Positions 1 to 10,063 of a DNA stretch of 64,000 bases are shown here, in pieces. Both the position numbers and the translations under genes were made by a program. This DNA is from Parelaphostrongylus tenuis (taxonomy: Eukaryota > Nematoda > Chromadorea > Rhabditida > Metastrongylidae), in assembly GCA_019055375.1 (NCBI GenBank), contig JAHQIW010000381.1:310001-374000 (forward strand), written 5' to 3'. The notes under the pieces are model-generated. The model ran no database searches. It worked only from the letters and a program-made list of their open reading frames with translations, and had not been told where the DNA came from. The stretch's first letter is position 1. Each line of letters opens with the position of its first letter.

Positions 1-250
1 CACTCACTCTATCTTGGGGCGCGTGCTCCAACCCGTTGCACTACTGACGTTCATTTTGCACACCACTCTTTCTACGCTACAACGCATCTATCTGTCACCC
101 GCCAGCCGTCAACGGCCTGGCCCAGGTAGTCGATATCGACATTGAACCCCGCTCACGCTGGTGTGCAGAATGTTTTGGTAGTGCCACGGGTTAGAACACG
201 CGCTCCCGGATAGAGTGAGGTCTGGGTCTGAGTACCGCCTGACGCAAAAG
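1..250. repeat. tRNA-derived SINE-like unit, inverted pair at the window edge
   Basis: The right part (about 176-245, + strand) has the layout of a tRNA. A D-arm-like GTGCCACGGGTTAG comes first, followed by an anticodon-arm region CGCTCCCGGATAGAGTG, a degraded T-arm (GGGTCTGAGTACC) and CTGACGC closing the acceptor stem. The left part (1-60, minus strand) is the front half of another copy. The spacer between them (60-165) matches the one following the copy at 43426-43496, including an ACGCTACAACGC segment and a CAGCCGTC(A)ACGG segment. This is the same family as the copies at 35290, 41288, 43426, 56004 and 61824. It is decayed and is not a working tRNA. Confidence 0.6.
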
Positions 251-1640
251 TTTTGCACATCGCTGAGTATTTTCTTGCATTCGATTCGTTATCGCGGGGT
301 CATCCCCACAAGGATCTTTGGACATCGGCGGGTTATTTCAGGTGCTACTTAACTGTGAGAGCTACGGACCCACCTCTCCAGCATCTCTAATCCCCAGTGT
401 AGGAGGGCATTGAATGCATATTGTGTTATTATGTTGCTATAAGGAAATAACAACAGTAATGCAATTTCATCAATTCGTTCCCACGCTGGGTGTTAGAGAC
501 GGGGAGGAGGTGGAGCAGACCATACAGCGTTGCTACGCTGGGGTTGAAGATACGGGAAGTGGGTTCACGGCCCCGAAAGGGTTAAGGATATCGCGTTTCC
601 CGTGAATGTTGTAGAATGCCTGTTCAGTCGAATCTCTTTGAAATCTTAGAGGGGAACGAGCTAAGACATTACCACGTGGATTGATGAAGAGCGTTGAGAC
701 CAACAGTTTGTTTTTTAGTGTCTGCATCACTTACTCACCAGAAGAAGTTCATCATCCTTCATTCCTGACCAACTAAATTTAGGCTGGTAATCAATTTAGC
801 ATCTGTCCATTATGGCGCCTTTGCCGTCTGGAACGCTGCCGCTTTATTTTGTCGTGGATTTATCGCTTTTGGACGACAGATAATGGTTTTTTGATTATCA
901 TTAGACTTAAAGAATTGAGGAAATTGCACATTTTCGGGAGAGACTGCTGTGTAGCCGTAGAGATATAAATGCTTCATTTGATGCCGATTCTATCTGTCTT
1001 CATACCCGTCCATTTCTTCTAGTGATGACTCAAAATGGTTGCTAGAATTGGAGTACCATTATATTAGCGGCTCATTTTAGCGGACTGTGAATTCGTGTGG
1101 AAGGACATCACCTCTGATTCATTCAAAGTAAACCCTCGGACGTGATATTTACTGGCCCCACTTGGCACTATTCCTTTTGTTAATGAAGTGCTGCTTGATT
1201 ACGAGCAGTACAAGAAGGAAGTATTGTGTGACAAAAAGAAAATTCGCGATCTCAAGTGGACAAACATTGAAAATCTCTGTTGGCCTGTCGGATTTATAAA
1301 AGCTGTTACAATGATAAGGATATTGGATCAACAGAGGTTGTTGACTATTATCGGGTGACGGCCCGGACATTGGATAATGGTGGTGGATCGAATAGAAAAT
1401 CCATGCACGAATGATAAGTTGTGATTTGATGATGACTGTCGATGTTGTGGATTGTTTATAAAGGAAATGTTGATGAGCACGTCTGAAACATTAGTGAAAT
1501 GTGCGAAATAGAAGTGAACGAATGCGTTTATATCCAGATGTCTTGCATACATTCATAGAAACGTACTATATCTACGCATACTTCTTCTGCGTATTACAAT
1601 AACGTGCCAGATCGTTCGAAGAAAACTTCGTCCAACATAC
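251..1640. other. Intergenic stretch, no gene seen
   Basis: I find no long reading frame, no recognisable domain and no strong repeat here. The short frames present are of the length expected by chance in AT-rich DNA. Confidence 0.5.
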
Positions 1641-2205
1641 TACTGCGGTTGGAAAGAAAGTTGTGGAGCACTTCAATAGTCATGAGATAACTCGCATGCA
1701 TATTATTGGATTATCAACGTTTCTTATGTGGAATTTTCCCAACGAAGGCCCTAGATATTACTCGTCCTTATTTTCACTTTGTTTCAATCCTCCGCCATGT
1801 CCAACGATGCAATCGGAGTTCGTATTTTATGCGTCATTATTGGAGAAAGGCTCTCTCAAAGCGAGCTGCAGTTGATGAAATTAACGAAGTTGAAGCGGAA
1901 GGCACAATAAGCAGATCTGATGCTAAATGCTGATTTCAACGCTCCTCAATGCTGGAGAACTTGACCTCGAAGACAAGCCTCGTTCTGGACGTTCAACAAA
2001 GTTGAACAACGAGAGGCACGTCGTACGCATGTTAAGAGTTCTTTGATTCGACGTTGATGGTATTTTGACCAAATTTGAAGCTTGGCGGACTGCTGCAGAA
2101 AGTCGTAGAAACGATGTTAAAGAATAGTTACTACTGCTTTTGTTTAGGATTCATACATATTTCAATTTTCACAAGTGCTCCAAAACTTTCTCTCCAAGCT
2201 AATAC
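1641..2205 (+). mobile_element. Degenerate mariner-family element, internally deleted
   Basis: The left end (GGTTGGAAAGAAAGTTGTGG followed by AGCACTTC) is matched in inverted orientation at the right end (2170-2200, CACAAGTGCTCCAAAACTTT...), giving terminal repeats of about 28 bp. Between them, broken frames carry the N-terminal mariner transposase signature. Examples are INEVEAEGTISRS at about 1878-1915 and a frame reading like ELDLEDKPRSGRS at about 1960-2000. A full mariner is about 1.3 kb. This copy is about 0.56 kb, lacks the catalytic region and has several stops, so it is dead. A related copy lies at 36701-37212 inside the Duox gene. Confidence 0.75.
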
Positions 2206-2389
2206 TTACTGAGGATATGTTTTCCTGACTTGGCCTGGGCGGAATGATAAAGCTAATTTGAGCTGAGATATACTTTTTCATAGGTGCCATTGTTTTCAAG
2301 GTCGCATAAGTTGTATGACCTAAGTGACCACCGCAGGTTTTAATTCCAAAGCAAAAAAAGAAGTGTTATCATTCAATTTGGACATCTTT

Positions 2390-2391
<2 letters not shown>

Positions 2392-2422
<31 letters not shown>
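2392..2422. repeat. TA microsatellite
   Basis: This is an uninterrupted AT dinucleotide run of about 31 bp, lying 20 bp before the first recognisable codon of the RTE fragment. Confidence 0.95.
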
Positions 2423-2426
<4 letters not shown>

Positions 2427-2442
2427 AATTATAATTATCCCT

Positions 2443-2910
2443 GCCCTGACGTATGCAGCAGAAACCTGGTCGCTACGTAAGCAGGATGAAAGATCACTTG
2501 CAGTTATCGAACGCGCAGTCGAAAGGTCGATGCTAGAAGTATCCCGTATGTCGCAAATGAGAGAAAGGATCCGAAGTTCCGACCTACGTCAACGATCGAA
2601 AATCAGAGACGCCGTTCTACACGCCAGGATATCGAAAATAAGGTGGGCCGGACACGTGATGCGCTTCAACGACAACCGATGGACGAGAGCCGTTACCGAC
2701 TGGATTCCTCGGGACGTCAAGCGCTTTAAAGGAAGACCACTGACCCGTTGGTCCGATTTCTTCACGAAAGCGATAGAAGAAAGATATGATGCTCAGCGAA
2801 TCCCTAAAGCGAGGAGGACCCACTGGGCTACTCTTGCACGCGATAGGGAAAAATGGAAGAGCTGCTGGTACCCGCTCGAGTCACTCGACGATCAACGGGA
2901 CGACAGGTGA
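2443..2910 (+). pseudogene. RTE-type non-LTR retrotransposon, C-terminal end of the reverse transcriptase ORF (5' truncated)
   Basis: One open frame of about 155 codons begins after the TA repeat and ends at the TGA at 2908-2910. It reads ALTYAAETWSLRKQDERSL, continues with a basic R/K-rich segment, then ISKIRWAGHVMRF and RRTHWATLARDREKW. This block (Y..ETW, then RWAGHVMR, then W..LARDR..W) is typical of the region after the reverse transcriptase domain in nematode RTE-like endonuclease/reverse-transcriptase ORFs. The endonuclease and polymerase motifs are absent. This is the usual 5'-truncated form left by incomplete reverse transcription. The frame has no stops, which suggests a fairly recent insertion. 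The 3' tail probably continues past 2910 by an undetermined distance. Confidence 0.8.
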
Positions 2911-2919
2911 CAGGTGAAT

Positions 2920-5640
2920 CTTACCACGAGCAAAAGCTCTCTCCAGTTGTCCCATCCTGGAGTTCTAATAGAGACCTTTCCGTGCCTCTTTGCTGATCAT
3001 ACTAGTTATGCTGCATAACCTTCAGCATCAGTTTTTTCGTCGACAATGAGTAAATTAATAAGTTTATTGAGTAGATTCAACGAGCAGTTTCCGATATTAG
3101 ATCACTTCTGATACTGAATCTATATAATAAAGAAACTTCTTCAAAAACTTTCATAAACACAGAACAGGCCTGACATAACACGGGTCACGCGGTAGTGCAT
3201 ATGTTAACACATTTGCGCTGATACTGGTTTTTTATAACTATCAATAATTACTCGATAGAACGTGTGCAGCGGGAAACTTGAAGGTGATCCGAAGTACACA
3301 GGTTTTCATTATGCGTTTTGGACAAATTCTGCCCCTCACTTCTCCAGGTGGCGAATTGGTGCTATACTTATATGGAAGAATGGTAACATCGACTCCACAT
3401 TCGTAGGACACCTGAAAGTCAATGTACAAACGAGATATGTATCCACTTTTATCTAAACAATGCTTAACGAAATCGAATTAATGGTACACCTCTCAGAAAT
3501 TATTCAGAGCCTATCTATCCTTTACCCACCACTTTCTCCATAGCTAGATTCAGTGCTCTACGATTTGTAGATGAAACTTTGCCCTATTGTTTGCATAACA
3601 TTATTACGAAATACGTTTGCTCAGCTGAATATGTTGAAGGTGCATTCGTGGAAAGCATCCGGTCTACTGGCGAAGATCTGTTTCCAGTCACTTCGTTGTT
3701 CGTGATAGATCCCGAATGAAAGATACAAGGAAACTTGCATATCACTAGCAAGCCTCTGTACATTCTGTCAGCACAAACTGATAAATCGAGTAACAGTCGC
3801 TTATGAGTTATATATGACAGATACGGTTACGAGTGTGTTCTCAAAGCAATTGCTGAGCTCTCACTCTTTAATCATATAATGGTGCAACACTATAATGAAC
3901 CTAACGAGAACATCATTCACTTTATCTATTAACCCTGAAAAATCAGGAGGCTTTGTACTATATCAATTGCCAATTGGAATTACCGCGGAGTTCCAAGAAG
4001 TCATCGACGTGGTCGATTTTTATAGGAATTAATGGTGGAATACATAACATGACAAATGTAGTGGATGGCGGATTTGCTTGACACGTACCAATGAAGTAGA
4101 GTTTCTTCAGGAGATGAGGAGACTTCCTATCCTAATTCGGTCTCCGTTTTACCGACGGCAATGTCTGTTCTAAAGGCTGATGAAAATTGAAAAATATTTG
4201 GTAGTATATTTAAAATGATCATATCTCTCTCCCTTTGATAAGAAGACTTTCACGGTATATAGATCAAAAGTTGAAGAGGGATATAATTGATATTAATATA
4301 CTAAAGAAAGCAAGACTTTACGTTTACGGTCTACGAATCCCTTTGTGGATTTTGACCCATCACCTGCTGTCTTGAAAGAGCCCAAGAAGGAACGCCACTA
4401 AATGATGACGACCTATATGTGGTTGATTATTTCCTGAGGATTATTATCGCAATCGAACTCAACTACTTCTACTAGTATTGGTTGACACGAAACGATTTGA
4501 AAGTACCATCATCCGTGCAACAGCTGCTAACCAATTACCCCCAATATTCGTCATTTTCTCTGATTATATAAAACTGGGGTTTGCATATCTATCTTATCCG
4601 CCTCCGTGGCTTCTCGGCAGCCTGCTGTTTGCTCACATCCTCCCTAGATTTGTTTTTACAGTCTGCCGTCTTAGCAAGAATCACTCACATCCCGCTTCCA
4701 CGTTCAACGCCAAATGCTTATTTGCCTTTCATTGTCCCACCTTTACGTCGAATATGAAAAATTTGCAAAGGTGGAGACCATATCCATCAAAAGTTCAATC
4801 ACCCTTGGCTCCCGTATTCTCGTTCTTCCTTTACAGTGTCTCTTTGCTTGAAAACATTTGACTCTTTCTCAACAAAAACATCTTTTGTTATAAAACTAGT
4901 CGCCACCACTGATCAGTTCCTCAGTTAACAGTAGTAACTTAGAATTATTGTCCACTTCTGTCTTTGAAATCCTCTTGTGTAGTGGAAGCAACCACGAAAA
5001 TCCAATATTCGTACTATTTGTTCAGCTCGACAGTGTTTCTTGGTGGTATTTTAATGAGTTAAAATGAAAAAAGTAAGAAAAGAGTGCTGATGGACTGAGT
5101 AAGGAAGCAAGGAAAGCATAGAACATCTATCTTCTCTGTGGCCGGTAAAACGGTCATGGAGCTCACTTAATTTGGCAAGAGAAATTTGAAATTCTACCCT
5201 AGCTACTAAGCACAATTTTACAGGGTAAGAGTGAAACGAACTGAACTATTGAGAATGAATCTTCACATGGCATGATTTTGATGGGTTCGCCCCTCAGCCA
5301 GCAAGGTGAACTTCAGTGAAGATTTAATAAAAGTTCTCAGTGATCCTGTGACGCGGTGGAAGCCAAATGCTATCACTGTTTACACCTTAAGACACATTAA
5401 AGCAGATCGGTCGTGCCGGCTGGCTGGCTGGCCATTACACACCATTGTCCCCTCTGATCCGATAGAGCAGGAGGAGGCAGCGGTTGTCGCCGTACACTGG
5501 TTGCCTGTTCCGTTATCTTAATCGCAAACCTCTCGTCGATCGTGTTTTCATTCATAGTCCTAGTCATTCACCTTATGTTCTTATTCCTATCTCACTTTCA
5601 TCACGAAGAGTACTGTAAACCTCTTTGTCATTTTACTACC
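2920..5640. other. Intergenic region upstream of the small heat shock gene
   Basis: No gene is supported. A 127-codon + frame at 4478-4861 is the longest here, but it shows no domain, no convincing splice sites and no family resemblance. The region should contain the promoter of the downstream hsp-12.2-like gene. I could not identify convincing heat-shock elements (inverted GAA/TTC arrays). Confidence 0.4.
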
Positions 5641-5663
5641 TTCGACTGACACTATTCAATTGT

Positions 5664-5677
5664 TTTGATCTTTCAGA
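5664..5677 (+). promoter_or_regulatory. Probable spliced-leader trans-splice acceptor
   Basis: TTTTGATCTTTCAG ends one base before the ATG at 5678. A nematode 3' splice consensus immediately ahead of a start codon, with no upstream exon in frame, is the usual sign of SL1 trans-splicing. This is an inference; no transcript was examined. Confidence 0.6.
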
Positions 5678-8600
5678 ATGTCTAAAATTGAGGTAACACC
5701 CGCTAAAGAGGATGCGAAGCTCTGGGATTGGCCACTTCAAAGTAACGAAGGTGTCGTTAAGGTAGGTGTAGACCTACTAGCTTTTGAATGGGTATTCATT
5801 GGTGAAAACTCGACGCGCTTGCTATTCTTCTGAAATGAAACGTTTATAGGTTATCAATACCAGCGATAAGTTTGAAGTCGGGCTTGACGCTCAATTTTTC
5901 ACTCCCAAAGAAATCGAAGTGAAAGTGTGTGGGCAGGAACTGTTGGTCCACTGTAGACATGAGGTTGGCTATGTATTGCTGTTTACTGAACAAAATTTTG
6001 AAAAAGTTGAATAAAATCAGTTTGGAGATTTCATTGGAATAGTTTTGGATTTGAGATCTCGAGTTCTTTCCCTCGTTATTACAATCGATACTCGAACAGG
6101 GGATATTACAATCCAGTGTAGTTGAAAAATATGTTTTACCGCTGCTACGAGAGCTCTCGTTTCAATTCGTAATCCATCCTTAATAAAGTGAGAATCGTTC
6201 CAAAACCACATAATCTAATGGAAATCATCACTTGTTCTTCCTATAGCTTTTCTCACAATATATAATACATAATGCAGGACATGTCTAACATTTGGAGGAT
6301 GTTGATTGAGTTCGTAAATTGGGATAAGGCATCGGCATTATCAGAGAATCGGTACCAGACTTGTCCAAAGTGATTGATTAGAACATTGACTTGACACATT
6401 AGTGGGCCTGCTTGCAAGATATGCACTCAATCAATTTTAAGCTGCATAGTGAAGGACGAATCCGAGGGATGAGTTAACACCGATCATTTTGTCCTTAGGC
6501 CGTTTTCCTGCCATCCCAGATCAGCAAACGTAGGATGCCACCACTTCAGATGATGATTCGACAGTTTCAAATTGTCGAAATGAGAACCACTTAGACTCTC
6601 TATTTTGGAGACCAACTGTTGTCACTTTATTTACTCTCAATCCGAGTGACGTCATAGATTCCAAAAGGAGATCTCGAGTTGTGGGGTGATTTTGCTCGTA
6701 CTACCTCATAAAGATCTTGCAAAGGATTATCGCAACAATTGACCCATTTGCTTCTAATGTATGCTCTTAACTACTCTACTAAGGCTTGTCGAAAAACTTG
6801 AAGTAATGGGTGAAGCTTAGGCAGGTGAGCAAGTTTTCCGGCAAAGTTCCTGCTGGCTGCACCACAATCATGCTTCTCTTCTCAGGATCATGGAACTCCA
6901 TCAGATGTGTCGTCTGCCTTCTATTATAATCTTCCTCGTTTATGAAAAAGTGGCAGTATCGAAAGAAATATCTTATCAGTGCTGAGTAGAGGACGGATAA
7001 AACCCATTCACCCGCTGTCTCCCTCAACAAACCTCAACGAAGCTGTGCAAAGATACTACTGCCAAATCATTATTGTAAGAGAACTAAAAGAAGTAAAATC
7101 TTACAAATGAACAAAAGTGAAAAAATCCAAATCGACGGTTTAGACCTGCAATGATCACATCACATTTTACTGATTTTTGCATATGAGAATGTATAAAGGA
7201 GTAAAAGTGCAGAAGAATGGTGGTAGACCAGCTATATTTGGAGCCTCACAGAAAAACCATTGATCAATTGGTACAATTCAAAACTCCACGCCCACCTTTT
7301 GTTTCTGAACGAAAGATTGGCATCTCAGTCATATGAAAATTTTTACACAACATCCGCAGAGCGCTGTGGCTTGAAACTTCACCAGTACAAACGACCACAC
7401 GACCCATTATCATAATTTACTACCCGTTTGCCAGCACTTCTTGCATCATTCTATTCGTTTCCTCGTATTCATCCCCTCCTCCCACTTTCAAAGGTTTTCT
7501 AATATCTCAGTATTGCTTCGGCTGCTGCGAGATTTCTTCTTCATGTATAGCAGCATAAAGCGCTAATCGAGATGATTTCCCTTCCAGCGTTTGCCGCAAT
7601 CGAACTAAAACTTCCAGAAGCGTTCAGTTGATTGATTGTAAGAGAAATACTGGGCGAGAGGTTGAACCAGGATATCGCTTATCATCTCACTTTCTAATGC
7701 ACTGTATCGCTAGTCACGACACTCTCTGCCCCAGAGATACAACATGAAATAGCAATAGTAATTCAGAAATGAACAAAATTATTTCGGGTTTGACATCTGT
7801 GAAAATACATGTCAAAAGAGATCATCTAATTTGTACGCATTCTAGTTTGCTGACATGCCTACGCAATGTTGTTGCAAATTTTCGTTTGGTTAACGTTTAT
7901 GCTCCATCGCTTCTTTAGGACTACAACAAATCAAATTTATATTCAAAATATTTATTTATCACGACATGACTCAACGTGACCGCATGACCTCACAGTGTAT
8001 GAGAGACAATTCTATCCTTTAGCGTTTTGACTAAGGTCACTTCATTCGTGTGATACACCTCTATACCGACTTCAATTTGATGTGCCTTTTGAGATTCAGA
8101 TCTTAAGAAAACAATTGCTAAGAACATTTGACTCCAATATCGATGCCTTGAGAAATACAATTGTGGGGAAACTTTGGGATAAAAAAGACTTACAACGCAC
8201 TTGTGGGATACTTACAGCAAACCATGATACTGATCAGGGGAGAGTTGATGACAGGTAGCCGAAAAAAGATGAATAGAATGAATTCCTATAGCTCTCCACA
8301 ATGAATAAAGCCTATAAGTGTAGTAATGAAGTTGTGAAAAAGGGTGTATGACATCTATAGGTGTCACAGTGAGCACAACGATTAAAACAAGTCATCCACG
8401 CCGTAACAAAAGCGAAATTAGGGGTCGTTGGGCAAAATCTAAGCCATGGGCGGCGTTCTCATGATTTATCTCGATCGAACGTTTTTGCAGCTGAAAACGA
8501 TTCAAGGATGGACAGACAATATCTGTACACATAATGATGATCTAGGCAGACATGACTAATGAACAGCATGAGAGATCGATCTGAAAAGTAAAGGAACGGC

Positions 8601-9059
8601 CCAAAGATTACTCGTTAGCACAGTCCATACAAATAGCAATACCCCAGGCTTACCAATATTCGAAAAGGCTTGAAGATTTGGTGATCTTGAGGCGGAGGAC
8701 TGGACTAATAACCACGTGCGTATCTCATCGCCTCTCTAACCATTGCGCTGCACGCACTTTTTCGAAGCTTACTGAATTCTGATTGTACAAAAATGATTTC
8801 TGCTCAGACCTAACTTAATCTTTTCGAATTTCTAAACCGCCAAGCCTTGGCAGTGCTGAATTACTTACAATGCAGTCAAGTGTCAATAATGAGTAGCGCT
8901 AGCCTGTCATTTTAGTCTCGTTCGGATGAGCATGGTTCGATCGCTCGTGAAGTGCATCGCGCATACAAACTACCAGCGGATGTGGATGTGAGCACTCTGA
9001 AGAGCAATCTGTCAAGCAGAGGAGTGCTGATAATCACCGCCAGTAAGCAACACAAATAA
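5678..9059 (+). CDS. hsp-12.2: HSP12-family small heat shock protein (HSP-12.2-like)
   Basis: The three exons are 5678..5761, 5850..5963 and 8916..9059, all phase 0, giving 113 residues. Exon 1 starts MSKIEVTP and contains LWDWPLQ. Exon 2 carries the first half of the alpha-crystallin domain ([20 protein letters not shown], then ELLVHCRHE). Exon 3 carries the second half ([25 protein letters not shown]) and ends KQHK-TAA. Acceptors are TTTATAG and TTTTAG; donors are GTAGGT and GTTGGC. The very short arms around the alpha-crystallin domain and the lack of a C-terminal I-x-I motif are typical of nematode HSP12 proteins. In the known family these form only small assemblies, have weak or no classical chaperone activity, and are linked to stress and lifespan. 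The reading resembles C. elegans HSP-12.2 closely, especially exon 2. The second intron, 2.95 kb, is unusually long for so small a gene. The protein is expected to be cytosolic. Confidence 0.93.
5964..8915 (+). other. Long second intron of the hsp-12.2-like gene
   Basis: I see no nested gene. Frames at 6017-6211 and 6779-7030 (minus) have no recognisable content. Near the 3' end (8695-8755, minus orientation) there is a decayed tRNA-like head (GCGCAATGGTTAGAGAGGCG) matching the second SINE-like family. Confidence 0.5.
8695..8755 (-). repeat. Fragment of second tRNA-derived SINE-like family
   Basis: On the minus strand it reads CGTGCAGCGCAATGGTTAGA followed by GGCGATGAGATACGCACGTGG. This matches the tRNA-like head of the copies at 21245-21550 and 58636-58850. 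The body is missing. Confidence 0.5.
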
Positions 9060-9339
9060 ATGTCACTCTTACGGTGGTTGCGTTTTGTGTTGCTCTCCGT
9101 TAAAAGATGGCTGAACTAACCGTAAATTTGCCCACCTCTAATTGCTTAGCATGGAATGATCTTTACTCTTATTATTGTCTCTTCTCTTATTCAAGCTTTC
9201 GTAATGAACTATATATGATGATAAAGTGAATGTCGATTTTAATGCTGACTAATGTTGCCGAATAGGCTCTCAGACCACTTCGATTTCGTCATGAATCGGC
9301 TCCACAGAAATATTATTCTTGTTGATGTTAAGTCCAATC

Positions 9340-9380
9340 TGAGTAGCGATCAATAAAAAAAAAGTTCAAATATTTATTTT
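9340..9380. terminator. Back-to-back polyadenylation signals between two convergent genes
   Basis: AATAAA on the + strand at 9352-9357 lies about 290 nt after the hsp-12.2-like stop. TTTATT at 9373-9378 is AATAAA on the minus strand, about 690 nt after the Duox stop. They are 15 bp apart in an A/T-rich spacer and could serve as the shared 3' boundary of the two genes. A second + strand AATAAA overlaps the hsp stop (9055-9060). Confidence 0.45.
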
Positions 9381-10063
9381 ACGACATTCTGGTGGTTGCT
9401 CCTACATCTACCAAAGAACTTCCTTGCATTATCACAGTTCATCACAAGTTATTGAGTAAGACAGAAAACCTTCAAACAAATTCGTCTGATCAAAGCACTA
9501 TAGATTGACTCTCAGAAGCTTCACTATAGAAAATGACTCTCATTCAAATATACCCACATAAGCGCAGAGCAAATAAAGCATATGAATCACGTCGTTTCAA
9601 TCATAATGCATAGGACAACACTATGAAACATGCATCGATTTCGTCATAGAAAAACTCGTCTGAAGCAAATTGGATGACAAGACAGTCTTTTGAACTTCAA
9701 TTCATTCTCGGCAGTATTTTTATGAAAATTCTTTCCAGAGAAAACTGATTTGCTAGCGAAGTCAATCTTAGTATTCACACAAAAATTGTAATATTTGAAG
9801 TTAGTTTTCAGAATAGAAAGAATTTCGGAATTATCAGCATCACAGGAAAGATATGAATGCATAAAGTCCTAGTAAAAATTTTTCCCGCTGCCAAACGAAG
9901 GAAAACAATATCGAAACAATCCTACATGAGCTGCAAAGACAGCTATTTTCTTTTGAGCTTACACTTTGGTAAACAATTTGATATCCATAATTGAGAGTTG
10001 CCTATAAAAAGTTGAAACCAAGTTGAGCATGGTAGATTCCCCCACTAGAAGCCATGAAATAAT

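Noticed and set aside
4478..4861. 127-codon + strand frame in the intergenic region
   Set aside because: It has no domain, no codon pattern like the neighbouring genes, and no splice or family support. It is most likely chance.
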